A program made the translations under genes and the position numbers. Shown one piece after another: positions 35,441-45,227 of a stretch of DNA of 64,000 nt. The notes under the pieces were generated by a model. It was not told where the DNA came from. It saw nothing but the letters and a program-made list of their open reading frames with translations, and made no database searches. The DNA comes from Sphingobacterium sp. UBA4616 (GTDB lineage Bacteria; Bacteroidota; Bacteroidia; Sphingobacteriales; Sphingobacteriaceae), in NCBI GenBank assembly GCA_002386525.1, contig DGIS01000034.1, forward strand, positions 124,463-188,462, given 5' to 3'. Position 1 is the stretch's first letter. The number at the start of each line of letters is the position of its first letter.

Positions 35441-38400
35441 TTAAAATTGAAAATTAATACCGAATGTATAGCTCTGTGCAGGTCGCATCGTACCTGGTAG
35501 CCAATCGGGATTGTACCCTTTCGCATTGGCATGCCAGATCAGGCCAAGGTCACGCGCCTGTACAAATAGATTGACATGGTTTAATCGGATGGCTTCTGTC
35601 CACCGGTTAGACAACTTGTATCCCAAACTAAGCTCTTTTAACTCGATATAGGACGACTTTTCCACCTGGCTGCTTAGCGCCTCACTGTAGCGATCCCAAA
35701 GGTAGAGGTTAGGCTCATCAGGAAGTGCAAATCCTGGAATATTAGGATTCCCCGCCAGCACTTCATTCACATATTTATTGACAAAAGTCTTATCAGACCC
35801 TACGAGTGCTGCATAGTTAAATACAGGATTACGGTATACACTACCCATCTTGCCCAATAGGATACACATGATGTTAAAATTACCGAGTTGTAACGTATTG
35901 GTCCAGCCGAGTGTATGTGGTGGTACGCTAGTACCCATGTAATGCAGGAATGGAAGTCCCAAACCTCGATTGTACAGCGACACATCATTGAAACTCTGCT
36001 GACTATTGTTCGGTCCGGCGACATGCGGTACTCCATTGATCATACCGACGTAGTCAAAAGCATAAATAGAACCTACGGGGCGGCCTTCAACAAAAGCCCC
36101 ATTGATCATTTGGTAAGTATACAATGAGGGGTTATAGAGCTGGTCTATATTATTTGCGTTAAAAGCATAATTGATATTCGTCTGATAAAGTATGTTTTTG
36201 CTTATTTCGACACGCGTACCCAGTGCAATTTCGAACCCTTTATTGGTGATTTCGGCATTATTGAATTTTTGGATTTGCGTTCCAGTTGCTGTAGGCAGCG
36301 CGATCTGCCCAATGATACCAGAGCCCTTTTTGCGGTATAGATCCAACGAACCAAATAGCAGGCCCTTATATAGGGAGAAGTCGACTCCAAGGTTGGTTGA
36401 CGCTGTCTTTTCCCAACGTAGGCTAGGATTACCATTATCAGCAATGGTTGCGGTAATGGTGCCTGTTGATGTATTTAGACTGCCGCCTACATTGAGTAAT
36501 GTCGCCGTAGAGGTCGAATTTTCCATATTCCCATTTTTACCATAGGTCAGGCGCATTTCAAGTCGGTCTATACCTTCTTGCGAAGTCATAAAGTTTTCCT
36601 TCGCGACATTCCATTTAGCTCCTATTGACCATAATGGTGACCACCGTAGTTTGGGATCGTCTGTGATGAAATTCGAGGCATCACTTCGTATACTTCCAGA
36701 TAGCGTATAGCGGCTCAGGTAGGTGTAAGCCGCATTTCCGTAGAGTGACACAAATTTGTTTTTTTGCCACTTAAACGTTGTATTACCTCCAGGAATAGTG
36801 GTCGGGTAACCTTCAAAATCGGTAAATTGGTCTACCGAACTCCCATAACCATAAGGTGGTGTAGTCGCCTGAAGCTTGTCTTTGTAATAGCCGTACACGG
36901 TCGGATTGATGGTTCCGTTAGTCAAGTATTGCGACACTTCAATACCGGCAATGGCCGAGATCTGATGATCGGAACCGAACGTCCGGTCAAAATTCAATTG
37001 GTTCCTAAAGACAAAACTTTGTATATCCTCCGCCCCCAATTCCTCGTCATTGGAGCCATCTTCATACTGTCTAATGCCACGTCTCAAAATCCCGCCTTTA
37101 GGGATATAAGCTTTACCTACGGTCTTTGTATCATCGTCATACTGCGTTTTTCTATTCACCAGACTGCGTACATAGAAGGTACTTTCATCATACATACGCT
37201 GCCGGTCTATCTTATTGCGCTCGTATTGGAATTTGGTATCGAAGGTAAGCCCTGGAATGATCTTGAGGTTAAGGCCCGTCTGTATACGGGTATTGATGCG
37301 CTCGTCAGTAAACTCTCGGCCACGCACTTCGCGCAATAAGTTGTACGACCAGTCGGCATAAGTGAATTTTTCAGTCGGAATCAGACTAAGCTGTTCACGG
37401 TTGTAGGTTTTTAGATTGACCCCATAACTACCATCTTCGTTCAAGAGCAGTTCATAAGGCGATAATTGCGCGATCTCCTCAAGGGTAGCGCCCCCATACT
37501 GCTGTTTTTTGTATTGTAGGTTGGCGCCTAAGTTAAACTGCAAAAAAGAGGTAATCTTAAAATCATTGTTGAAATTTAAATTAAAACGGTCATAACCGTT
37601 TTTCTGAAAGGCACCTTTGTTTTTTTCATAGAGAACAGAGGTGTAGTTCCGTACACGCTGATTGCCGGCCTGCAGATTGATATTGTATTGATTCAGTAGG
37701 GCATTTTGCGTGAGCAAATCCCGGAGCTGCCCGCGATTATCAATCTTGCTCAATCGGTCTAGTTCGGCGTTCATGTCGGCTGTAGACATTTTACCGTATT
37801 GATTGGCATATAATGCTTCCTGCGCTAATGTCAATGAGTTCGCTATGTCACCAAACGAACCCGCATAGGGATAAAAGGCCCAGTTGTTTTCATAAGCCTT
37901 ACGTTCGTAGGCAACATGATCGGCCGAATTGGCTTGTGTAAGGATGTAGTTTAGGTCTGGTCTTCGCGCTATCCTAGAAAATGCACTTCCCTGGATGATA
38001 AGTTTATTATCGGTTTTAGCTTTTTTGGTGACAATAACAATAACGCCATTGGCGGCACGTGCTCCCCAGATGGATGCCGCTGCGGCATCTTTAAGTACAG
38101 TGACGGATTCAACATCATTGGGATTGATATCCGAGAAATTGCTACTCGATATGGGGAAGCCATCCACCACGACCAGTGGTTTACTATCGGCGTATAGGGT
38201 GCTATTGCCCCGGATCAGAAAGTCTACACTACCGTCTTCATTTTCCTTGGCCTGCATACCCGCTACTGTACCTTGCAGTGCACTGGAAAGGTTGGATGTA
38301 GGACGATTGGCCAATACCGACTGCCCCACCTGGCTGAAGGCCCCTGTAGCACGCTCTTTAGAAATCGTCTGATAACCTGTACTCACCGTGATATCGACAC

Positions 38401-39022
38401 CTTCCAGTGTCGACAAGCTCGCCGTAAGCTGGATCAGCCCCATGGATTCTTTGGCTTTGAGCGTGAGGGGTTCATAACCCACGTAAGAAACCAAAATCAT
38501 TGCCTCTTTATCGGATACCCGTAGGCTGAATGAGCCGTCTTTAGCTGTTTTTGTCATCACCTCGCTGTGGATTACGCGCACAGAGGCATCCGATAGACTT
38601 TCACCCCGCTCATTGACCACTCTGCCGCTGATGACGATTTGCTGATTAGCAGCCATCACCTCAGTCTTTGGCTTTAATGCGATAATATCGGTATCAATTC
38701 GATACGTAATGTTGGTATTTTTGAAGAGCTGATTTAGGACGTCAACCAGCGGCGCGTCTTTTACGGTGAGGCTGAGACCATTGACTTTTTTGATTAGTGC
38801 AGCATCGCCAATAAAATCGTAACCACTTTGTTGACGGATTTTATTGATAATAAGTTCTAAAGAAGCATTTTTTTCCTTTAGCGTTATTTTTTGAGCAAAG
38901 CCACTTGCATATACCTGACACAGGCCAAATGTCAGCAGCACAAGAATAAGTTTCATCACGACGAGCGTTTTATAGAGGATATAGACAGGAGTCCCCCTCC
39001 ATTTTTCAAGGTAAAAATTCAT
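35441..39022 (-). CDS. SusC/RagA-family transporter with STN signalling domain
   Basis: The 1,193-residue protein has a signal sequence (LLTFGLCQVYASGFAQ) and an STN domain (about 50 to 120; LELIINKIRQQSGYDFIGD), which talks to FecR-type anti-sigma factors. Then come a carboxypeptidase-like domain (ISGRVVNERGESLSDASVRV), a plug (VTVLKDAAAASIWGARAANG) and a barrel ending FGINFQF. Ligand binding should signal through STN and FecR to the ECF sigma factor encoded upstream. A hairpin separates it from fecR-like DNA at 39092-39124. Confidence 0.95.
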   Translation of the reverse strand: MNFYLEKWRGTPVYILYKTLVVMKLILVLLTFGLCQVYASGFAQKITLKEKNASLELIINKIRQQSGYDFIGDAALIKKVNGLSLTVKDAPLVDVLNQLFKNTNITYRIDTDIIALKPKTEVMAANQQIVISGRVVNERGESLSDASVRVIHSEVMTKTAKDGSFSLRVSDKEAMILVSYVGYEPLTLKAKESMGLIQLTASLSTLEGVDITVSTGYQTISKERATGAFSQVGQSVLANRPTSNLSSALQGTVAGMQAKENEDGSVDFLIRGNSTLYADSKPLVVVDGFPISSSNFSDINPNDVESVTVLKDAAAASIWGARAANGVIVIVTKKAKTDNKLIIQGSAFSRIARRPDLNYILTQANSADHVAYERKAYENNWAFYPYAGSFGDIANSLTLAQEALYANQYGKMSTADMNAELDRLSKIDNRGQLRDLLTQNALLNQYNINLQAGNQRVRNYTSVLYEKNKGAFQKNGYDRFNLNFNNDFKITSFLQFNLGANLQYKKQQYGGATLEEIAQLSPYELLLNEDGSYGVNLKTYNREQLSLIPTEKFTYADWSYNLLREVRGREFTDERINTRIQTGLNLKIIPGLTFDTKFQYERNKIDRQRMYDESTFYVRSLVNRKTQYDDDTKTVGKAYIPKGGILRRGIRQYEDGSNDEELGAEDIQSFVFRNQLNFDRTFGSDHQISAIAGIEVSQYLTNGTINPTVYGYYKDKLQATTPPYGYGSSVDQFTDFEGYPTTIPGGNTTFKWQKNKFVSLYGNAAYTYLSRYTLSGSIRSDASNFITDDPKLRWSPLWSIGAKWNVAKENFMTSQEGIDRLEMRLTYGKNGNMENSTSTATLLNVGGSLNTSTGTITATIADNGNPSLRWEKTASTNLGVDFSLYKGLLFGSLDLYRKKGSGIIGQIALPTATGTQIQKFNNAEITNKGFEIALGTRVEISKNILYQTNINYAFNANNIDQLYNPSLYTYQMINGAFVEGRPVGSIYAFDYVGMINGVPHVAGPNNSQQSFNDVSLYNRGLGLPFLHYMGTSVPPHTLGWTNTLQLGNFNIMCILLGKMGSVYRNPVFNYAALVGSDKTFVNKYVNEVLAGNPNIPGFALPDEPNLYLWDRYSEALSSQVEKSSYIELKELSLGYKLSNRWTEAIRLNHVNLFVQARDLGLIWHANAKGYNPDWLPGTMRPAQSYTFGINFQF

Positions 39023-39091
39023 ACATTTGAGTAATTTGGGTTAGATGCTATTGTTAGTTGTTGGAATTAATGATTGGGACCCAAAAATCGA

Positions 39092-39124
39092 CCGGATGTG
39101 TTCGCAGCACATTCGGTTTTTTTT
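39092..39124. terminator. Hairpin between the FecR and SusC genes
   Basis: A stem CCGGATGTG with CACATTCGG (one G-T pair) and a 7-base loop is followed on the plus strand by 8 T and preceded by a run of A. In the minus direction it lies 70 bases before the SusC start. It may partly terminate sigma/FecR transcription or stabilise mRNA, giving separate levels of regulators and transporter. Confidence 0.6.
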
Positions 39125-39203
39125 GTGACCCAATTTTTAGTTTTTCACTAGGGCGGGTGTTTCATGATTTTCTTTCTGGTAGGTTTGGTTAATTTTTATT
39201 AGT

Positions 39204-40340
39204 CTAGGATGTAACAGCGATCTTTCGTCCCGTTCGTTTAAATTTAACATCAGCGACGGCCTCCAATGCACGCAGTACGGCGGAAAGGTTGCGGGATCGG
39301 GACACGGCCCCGATATAGGTCTTATTGGACGGCGCCTTTTCATAGGTAAATTCCACATCGTACCAGCGCGCTATCCTATTGAGAATGCTGCCTAAGGTTT
39401 CGTTATCGAAATTAAAATAGCCATTCTTCCAGGCTACTGCATGCTCGGTATTGCTATGCGTTAGCTGTATCTGTTCTGTATCTTCCTTAACGGTACTTTG
39501 TTGCCCCGGTTTTAGTAATACCGACCTGTTATCGGCCAACCTATTTACCTTGACAGCACCTTCTAAAAGTGTGGTTACAGTGGCTTCGGATGAATAAGCA
39601 GATAGATTGAAATGTGTACCCAGCACCTCTATGGTCTGCTGTTGACTGCATACTTTAAACGGTTGCTTTTTATTGTGGGCGACTTCAAAATAGGCTTCAC
39701 CAGCCAATTCTACCACGCGCTCCCTGCCCTCAAATCTGGACGGGAATTTTAAAGAGGAATAGGCATTAAGCCATACCTTGGTACCGTCTGCCAGTACGAT
39801 ATTGTATGTTCCCGTTTTGGGCGTTTGTAGGGTATGAACTCTGGGCGCTTCGGATAAGGAAGAAGTAGGGTCACCTTGAAGCAATTCTGCACCGTCAGCA
39901 TAACTGATCTGTGCCCCTACGATGATGGTATTCCGGCGCTCACTTAACTGGATAGCGCTCCCATCACCGCTCAACAAAACAGCTTTATTACCTCCCGGCT
40001 GAATATCAGCCTGCTGCCAAACAGGGTGCGCTATAGGTTCCTGAGTGGACTGTCTAATGGCGAAGTAGCTGACGCCCAATACTAAGATTAAAGACGCTGC
40101 AACTGCACTTATTTTAAACAGCTGATTCTTCCTTCTTATCCGTTTGATGTTATCGTAGATATTGGCCTCTATTCTGCTTTTCACCTCGCCTTGTATACGC
40201 TTTATATCCTCAACATCGGCCGTATATTGGCTTTCCTTAAGCTGTTGAAGATGCCAGGTTTCAACCCAAGATTTCTCTTCTTCAGAGCAGGTGCCTAAAC
40301 GGTAACGTTCAAGAATTTCTTTTGCGTTTTTACTCTCCAT
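39204..40340 (-). CDS. FecR-family anti-sigma factor
   Basis: The 378-residue protein has an N-terminal cytosolic anti-sigma part (EILERYRLGTCSEEEKSWVE), one transmembrane helix (about 92 to 108; ISAVAASLILVLGVSYFAIR), a FecR domain in the periplasm (VWLNAYSSLKFPSRFEG, VEVLGTHFNLSAY-like text) and a C-terminal DUF4974 domain (LGSILNRIARWYDVEFTYE). It should hold the ECF sigma factor until the STN domain of the SusC transporter signals. It lies 67 bases after the sigma gene. Confidence 0.94.
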   Translation of the reverse strand: MESKNAKEILERYRLGTCSEEEKSWVETWHLQQLKESQYTADVEDIKRIQGEVKSRIEANIYDNIKRIRRKNQLFKISAVAASLILVLGVSYFAIRQSTQEPIAHPVWQQADIQPGGNKAVLLSGDGSAIQLSERRNTIIVGAQISYADGAELLQGDPTSSLSEAPRVHTLQTPKTGTYNIVLADGTKVWLNAYSSLKFPSRFEGRERVVELAGEAYFEVAHNKKQPFKVCSQQQTIEVLGTHFNLSAYSSEATVTTLLEGAVKVNRLADNRSVLLKPGQQSTVKEDTEQIQLTHSNTEHAVAWKNGYFNFDNETLGSILNRIARWYDVEFTYEKAPSNKTYIGAVSRSRNLSAVLRALEAVADVKFKRTGRKIAVTS

Positions 40341-40407
40341 GATAACAAAGGTTAATAGGTTGTTTTGTTATAGGTAGGTTAAAGCGGAAAAAAGTAGTAG
40401 ATGAAAT

Positions 40408-40971
40408 TTAAAAAAAAGTAAAAAACAGTAAGGTTAATTTTGAACGCATGATTTTTAAGGCATTACTCACCTGCTTGCGAACCGTGTTTAGTGAAACATT
40501 GCGTTGTTTTGCAATTTCTTCATAGCTTTTTTCTTCCTGACGGCTCAGGATAAATATCTCCCGCATCTTTGGTGGAAGATTCATGATTTCTTTTTCGATC
40601 TGTTGTTGCAATTCTTTTTCGAGGAGGTAGTTGTCGGTCGAGTATTCGCCCTGATCCAAAAAATATTGCAGTGAATCGGCATAGCCCTTTCTCACTTTCT
40701 GCTTGTCCATGTAGTCAAATAGCTGGAACCGCACAGCCGCATAGATGTAAGAAGAAAAACTCCTATTGATTGCTAACGGAGTCTTTGACCAGAGGGACAC
40801 AAATACGTCCTGAAGAAGATCCTTTACCACCTCTTCATCGGCTATGATTTTGCGGGCATAAATAAATAACAGCGGAAAATATCGCTCATATAGGACGCCA
40901 AACGCTTGTTCATCTTTTTCTAAAACAAGCGCAATCAACTCTTTATCCGATAAATCTGCGTAGCAATACAT
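40408..40971 (-). CDS. ECF RNA polymerase sigma factor (FecI-like)
   Basis: The 187-residue protein has the ECF region 2 (DEQAFGVLYERYFPLLFIYA, VVKDLLQDVFVSLW) and region 4 (LPPKMREIFILSRQEEKSYE, IAKQRNVSLNTVRKQVSNAL). It forms a pair with the FecR-like gene downstream and should direct transcription of the SusC-SusD-TlpA operon. A near-perfect housekeeping-type promoter lies upstream. Confidence 0.95.
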   Translation of the reverse strand: MYCYADLSDKELIALVLEKDEQAFGVLYERYFPLLFIYARKIIADEEVVKDLLQDVFVSLWSKTPLAINRSFSSYIYAAVRFQLFDYMDKQKVRKGYADSLQYFLDQGEYSTDNYLLEKELQQQIEKEIMNLPPKMREIFILSRQEEKSYEEIAKQRNVSLNTVRKQVSNALKIMRSKLTLLFFTFF

Positions 40972-40992
40972 CTGTTATTCAGAACCTGAAAT

Positions 40993-41023
40993 CAAACTTA
41001 CATTAAAATTGACAAATTACAAA
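40993..41023 (-). promoter_or_regulatory. Housekeeping promoter of the ECF sigma gene
   Basis: On the minus strand TTTG (41020-41023), a 19-base spacer and TAAGTTTG (40993-41000) match the Bacteroidota consensus TTTG-N19-TAnnTTTG exactly. It lies about 22 bases before the sigma factor start codon. This is the best promoter seen in the window. Confidence 0.75.
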
Positions 41024-41051
41024 TTCTCCCATTATGAATTCATGGGCTGCG

Positions 41052-41079
41052 AAAAAAGCCACATCTCCCGACGTGGCTT
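41052..41079 (-). terminator. Intrinsic terminator of the metalloprotease operon
   Basis: On the minus strand a 7-base stem AAGCCAC/GTGGCTT with a 10-base loop is followed by a T run. It lies 55 bases after the stop of the last gene of the SusC-SusD-DUF operon and just before the promoter of the sigma factor. Confidence 0.8.
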
Positions 41080-41133
41080 AAACTAAACATAAACATATGA
41101 ACCACCACCTCATCTCGTGGTTTTAACATACTC

Positions 41134-42993
41134 TTAATTGATACTCACATTAAATGTGAAGGTGGCCTGCACGGTTTTCGTACCCTCATAGGTATATACC
41201 ATGGCCTGCTTAACGGTATATTTCTTTCCTGCCGCCAGCACCGCCGGATATTGTCCGATCGAGAACGTTAGCGTACTGGCATTAAATTCCGAAAACAAAC
41301 CAGCCGTGGCCCCCCAGTTGGTGACAGCGCCGGCAGGCGTAAACCAATGCCCGTAGCCCGTAGCCGTCATGTTGGGATTTAAACTTCCATTTGGCTCTAC
41401 CGCATAGAATTTAATTTTGCCGCTACTCATCAAACCCGCCAGGTCTGCCGAAGCTATGGCAAAGGCTTCGCCCAGCTGAGCGGCGTTGACGCTTACTTGT
41501 GTACCCGAATAGTTCTTCGCATCCGCAGCAAAGCTGACATCATAAGTGAGTGCGATATCTTTGGGCTGACTGCTCACCGCATTGTATCCGGTAGCGTTTG
41601 TACCCTGAATTTTGATTTCGTAAGGCCATTGCTCATCGTTGCTGTCGTTATCATCCCAGGCATGCGGCTGGTAAACCGATGGAGCGCCCGTGACGACAAA
41701 CCAGAGGTTGCTGCAATTGGCCGGAACAGTAAAGGTTGCTGTATTCTCTGTACCCTCCATCCGATCACCGTATACCCGCGTACCATCTTTCAGCAACGCC
41801 ACATAGCCATATCGCCATCCTGCACGACTGGCATCTACCGCGTTGAATCCAGCAGCATTTGGCAAGCCTTTAAAAGCCACCGAAACCTTGGTTCCCACGG
41901 CAGGCACGTCCAGCGGAATCACATTATACCCCGTCGTACCCGGACAGCGATCGTAACTGACGCGGAGACTTCCATTGGACTGCCGCGTAAATTTGGTTGT
42001 CAGCTTACCGATATAATTTTTTCCGTAATCCCGGATGCTGTTTAGGTCCCAGGTCACAAAGCGGGTGGCCGCATCGTAGATCTCATTGTTGAACTGCTTC
42101 ACATCGATACCCGTGATACGCATGTAAGCCTGCACGGGATCTTCGGGTTTTAACGCCTCGCGCCAGATACGGCCGATCATATCGATGCCATGTTTACTGG
42201 TCCAGTACCAATGAATAAAATAGCTGGCATAGCGATATTTCTCGTGGTGAATATGGCGAAAGTAATTTTCAGTATAGACGGTAAAATCGTGTCCTGAGAA
42301 TGCTTGATCCGGATAGGTCTGATAGGCCTGCCATTGCGCGGTCTGCTCCCAAAACCCATTACCGCTCGTTCCGCCAAAGCCGTAACGAAAGCCATGGTCG
42401 CCTTTCAGATCAGCAAATACCTGGTACTGAAAACTGTGCCCGATCTCGTGCGCAATCACGGAACCCACCGGCTTACAGGTGGCCGGATTGATCCACAAGG
42501 CCCCGATCAGATCGTCGTAACCGCCACCATAGGCCATCCATTCGGTCGTGTAGTGCACAAAAATCATCATCTTGTATTTATCCAGATTGGATCGGTTGAC
42601 CTTACGTTCTGCAAACTTCAGGGTATTGACATTTAATGCGTAGAACTGCTCAGCTTTGGCCAAAAGATCATCAATATCCACCCGATATTCTTCCGGTACA
42701 GCGCTGGCATTGGGATCATTCTTTCCATAGCTCGGTTCCCAAAAGACGATAAAATGCTCCGACTGGCGGCTACGCGAGTAGGACCATTTACTGCCCTTAT
42801 CGTTATAGTCCATCCCCGCAAATTCTTTGGGCTTATAGATCATCAACGAATCTGTTCCTACGGGCTTGGGCGGGGTGGTCGTCTCCTCTTCGACAGGAGG
42901 CTCTACCTCTTTTTTGCTGCATCCCAGCGACACTAACACCAGTGCTGAGACCAGTGTCAGCAGCAGTCTATTGAATTTTATACTTTTCATCAT
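41134..42993 (-). CDS. Lipoprotein metalloprotease-like (DUF6055) with C-terminal DUF4859
   Basis: The 619-residue protein has a lipobox LVSLGC (Cys about 25), a proline-rich linker and a domain with the zinc-binding motif HEIGH (His 182, Glu 183, His 186; VIAHEIGHSFQY), matching DUF6055-type putative peptidases (SEHFIVFWEPSYGKNDP). The last 130 residues are a DUF4859-type domain (FYAVEPNGSLNPNMTATGYG) that recurs in the protein at 44065-45207. It is probably on the cell surface and may cut or bind a protein or glycoprotein substrate whose products are taken up by the SusCD pair of the same operon. Peptidase activity is inferred. Confidence 0.85.
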   Translation of the reverse strand: MMKSIKFNRLLLTLVSALVLVSLGCSKKEVEPPVEEETTTPPKPVGTDSLMIYKPKEFAGMDYNDKGSKWSYSRSRQSEHFIVFWEPSYGKNDPNASAVPEEYRVDIDDLLAKAEQFYALNVNTLKFAERKVNRSNLDKYKMMIFVHYTTEWMAYGGGYDDLIGALWINPATCKPVGSVIAHEIGHSFQYQVFADLKGDHGFRYGFGGTSGNGFWEQTAQWQAYQTYPDQAFSGHDFTVYTENYFRHIHHEKYRYASYFIHWYWTSKHGIDMIGRIWREALKPEDPVQAYMRITGIDVKQFNNEIYDAATRFVTWDLNSIRDYGKNYIGKLTTKFTRQSNGSLRVSYDRCPGTTGYNVIPLDVPAVGTKVSVAFKGLPNAAGFNAVDASRAGWRYGYVALLKDGTRVYGDRMEGTENTATFTVPANCSNLWFVVTGAPSVYQPHAWDDNDSNDEQWPYEIKIQGTNATGYNAVSSQPKDIALTYDVSFAADAKNYSGTQVSVNAAQLGEAFAIASADLAGLMSSGKIKFYAVEPNGSLNPNMTATGYGHWFTPAGAVTNWGATAGLFSEFNASTLTFSIGQYPAVLAAGKKYTVKQAMVYTYEGTKTVQATFTFNVSIN

Positions 42994-43015
42994 TTGAACT
43001 ATTTATAGGTAGAGA

Positions 43016-43984
43016 TCAACTGTGTGTGATGGTCAAAAAACGGAAGCGCACGGTATAGGTACCGCTTCTGTAGTATTTGATAGTCGATACGGGATTGAGG
43101 TTGCGCCCCAGACTGTTCGCCGTACCCACAATACGGTAATAAGAAATGGGATCGCCCGACCAAAATTGCGTACCCACATAGGTACCATTCATGATGGGGT
43201 ATACCAAGCCCGAAACATTAGGGTAGCGATACACCAAGCCTGTATCAGTAACTTCCTCCGGATAGTAAGGCGACCAATTTTTAAATGTAGGCCGGTCGCC
43301 ACGCTTGATGACCTCCCCTTTTTTGGGGTTGAATGGTTTGCCGTTTTTATCTTCCCATACATAGATGATTTTGTTTTCCCCTTCTGCCTGGTGCTCTACA
43401 CTGATCTCATAGTCTGTATAGGGTAAAAAATTAGCCTCGGCACCATAGTCCGAACTCGTGCACGACTTAAATAAAATATCTTCTTTTTTAGCACCGATGA
43501 TATTAAAATCGAGGATGTTCTTAAATTTTTTCTGTCCGGCAACATTGCTTACCTCCACATCGATCGTGTACTGCCCCGGGGTCACAAATTGCGTTGCCTG
43601 TGTAAATCCTACCCGGCCACCCGTCGCGTTGAGCATCATCGGTGGATATTTAGCCTTTCCTATTTTCGCATTTAATTGATCGAGGGTGGTATCCCGCCAG
43701 GTGACCTCGGCAAGGTAGGTGGATATCTCATGCTCTTTAGCAAACTCTGTTGTCACCTCGCCTGTCTCCTTGTTCCGTACGGCCAGCAGATTCACGGTCA
43801 GCGGCGTGGTGCTTCCATTGGCCACAATGGCATCCGTGTACACCACAGCCCCCTGGTTGACCTGCAGGTTCTGCACATTATAACGCAAATTTTCACTTAA
43901 ATAACCGACTTGGTCACTCTTGCAGGAATTCAATACCAACACCGATAATCCCGCTATGCCTATGATAAAACTTCGTTTTTTCAT
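43016..43984 (-). CDS. Lipoprotein, DUF5007-like
   Basis: The frame extends to 44032, but the Met at 43984 opens a lipoprotein signal (SFIIGIAGLSVLVLNSC), giving 322 residues. The mature protein has an N-terminal Ig-like part (VNQGAVVYTDAIVANGSTTP) and a C-terminal part ending YYRSGTYTVRFRF. It resembles DUF5007 proteins, which are found beside SusCD pairs and fasciclin-like lipoproteins. It is probably a surface protein that helps bind the target of the locus. The family call is from memory of the pattern. Confidence 0.75.
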   Translation of the reverse strand: MKKRSFIIGIAGLSVLVLNSCKSDQVGYLSENLRYNVQNLQVNQGAVVYTDAIVANGSTTPLTVNLLAVRNKETGEVTTEFAKEHEISTYLAEVTWRDTTLDQLNAKIGKAKYPPMMLNATGGRVGFTQATQFVTPGQYTIDVEVSNVAGQKKFKNILDFNIIGAKKEDILFKSCTSSDYGAEANFLPYTDYEISVEHQAEGENKIIYVWEDKNGKPFNPKKGEVIKRGDRPTFKNWSPYYPEEVTDTGLVYRYPNVSGLVYPIMNGTYVGTQFWSGDPISYYRIVGTANSLGRNLNPVSTIKYYRSGTYTVRFRFLTITHS

Positions 43985-44064
43985 CTGTTTTATTTTTTCA
44001 TTTGTGACAGAACCACCCGGTTGATTCCGCATTGCTCCGGAATCAACCTAGCTAGGTTCATAAT

Positions 44065-45207
44065 TTATTTGATCTTAATGTTGAATACAAAAACAGCATT
44101 CAAATCACCTTTAGTTTTGGACTTGTACACCAGCGATTGGCGGACAGTGTAAGTATTTCCCACTGTTGTTTGTCCCGGATACTGCAAAATATTAAAGGTC
44201 ATTGTTGAGGTTGCCAGTTCCGATACAATGCGTGCATCTGTACCCCACGAGCAGGTTTTGCCACTGGCGTCAAACCAGTGTCCCGGTGCGTTGGCCGTAC
44301 TGTTTGCATTTAAAGTACCATCGGGCTGCACGGCGTAGTAGGTGATATCTTTACCTACCAGCGCAGGTATTGCCCCACTTTCCACACCATAAAAGCGCGC
44401 TAAGCGCGGAAGCAGCACATCTACTGTGGTACCTGTGTAGCCCGCTGCATCATATTTGATGCTCAAGTCGTAATTAAAGGTGAGCGTTGAACCCGCTTCC
44501 ACAATTTTAGGCCCTGTGAGGATACGTGGCGTAAAATCACCGATAAACGTATGGGTGTTAGCCAATATATTCAGCGTGGTGCCCGAGGCTGTTTTTATGC
44601 CTGTTGTCTGACAGTATACCCGCATATCGGCCATGTCATCTTCTTTTACGGTAACGATACCGTCGGGACTGATCTGATCCGCTTCACCCCGTATTTTGAC
44701 GTAGTATAAATTATAGACGGGCCCCGAAGACCAAAGTGGTTTGGGTTGCTTTTGCCTATGGTAGACAAACCCACTTATATTGGATGCATTCTTGATTGCC
44801 GTATACGCTGTGCTGGCCGTTGCCAGATCGTAAGGCGCCTCGTTGTAGATGTATGCGCGCACTGAATCTATTGGGATCTCGCTTAGAAACTGATCAAAAG
44901 AATACTGCGCGTTTTCATCCACAAACTTTACTGAGTCTGCCTTTTGCTTAAAATAGCGATTGACCGAATAATCGGAGGGCGCCCAAAACGTTTTGGCCTT
45001 GTTAATTTCATCCTTCAGTTTAAAATGGTCTATCACCAGCAACAAGGTATCGAACATCCCAGCGGGATGAGCGGCCAGGTAGTCGTAAGTAGACAGATTG
45101 ACTTCGGCTTTATGGAGACCGTCGTCCGTCAGATAAGCCGCTTTCTTGCAACCGATCACTGTCAGTCCAAAAGCCAGCAGCAATGCTAATCGATATAAGG
45201 TTTTCAT
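44065..45207 (-). CDS. Fasciclin-like lipoprotein with C-terminal DUF4859 domain
   Basis: The 380-residue protein has lipobox TVIGC (Cys about 20), a fasciclin-like N-terminal domain (STYDYLAAHPAGMFDTLLLV, FWAPSDYSVNRYF) and a C-terminal DUF4859 domain (YYAVQPDGTLNANSTANAPG) like that of the metalloprotease-like protein in the operon. Fasciclin domains usually mediate adhesion. It probably sits on the cell surface beside the SusCD pair. It starts 20 bases after the SusD stop. Confidence 0.8.
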   Translation of the reverse strand: MKTLYRLALLLAFGLTVIGCKKAAYLTDDGLHKAEVNLSTYDYLAAHPAGMFDTLLLVIDHFKLKDEINKAKTFWAPSDYSVNRYFKQKADSVKFVDENAQYSFDQFLSEIPIDSVRAYIYNEAPYDLATASTAYTAIKNASNISGFVYHRQKQPKPLWSSGPVYNLYYVKIRGEADQISPDGIVTVKEDDMADMRVYCQTTGIKTASGTTLNILANTHTFIGDFTPRILTGPKIVEAGSTLTFNYDLSIKYDAAGYTGTTVDVLLPRLARFYGVESGAIPALVGKDITYYAVQPDGTLNANSTANAPGHWFDASGKTCSWGTDARIVSELATSTMTFNILQYPGQTTVGNTYTVRQSLVYKSKTKGDLNAVFVFNIKIK

Positions 45208-45227
45208 TTTTTTTCAAGTTTAGTGGT

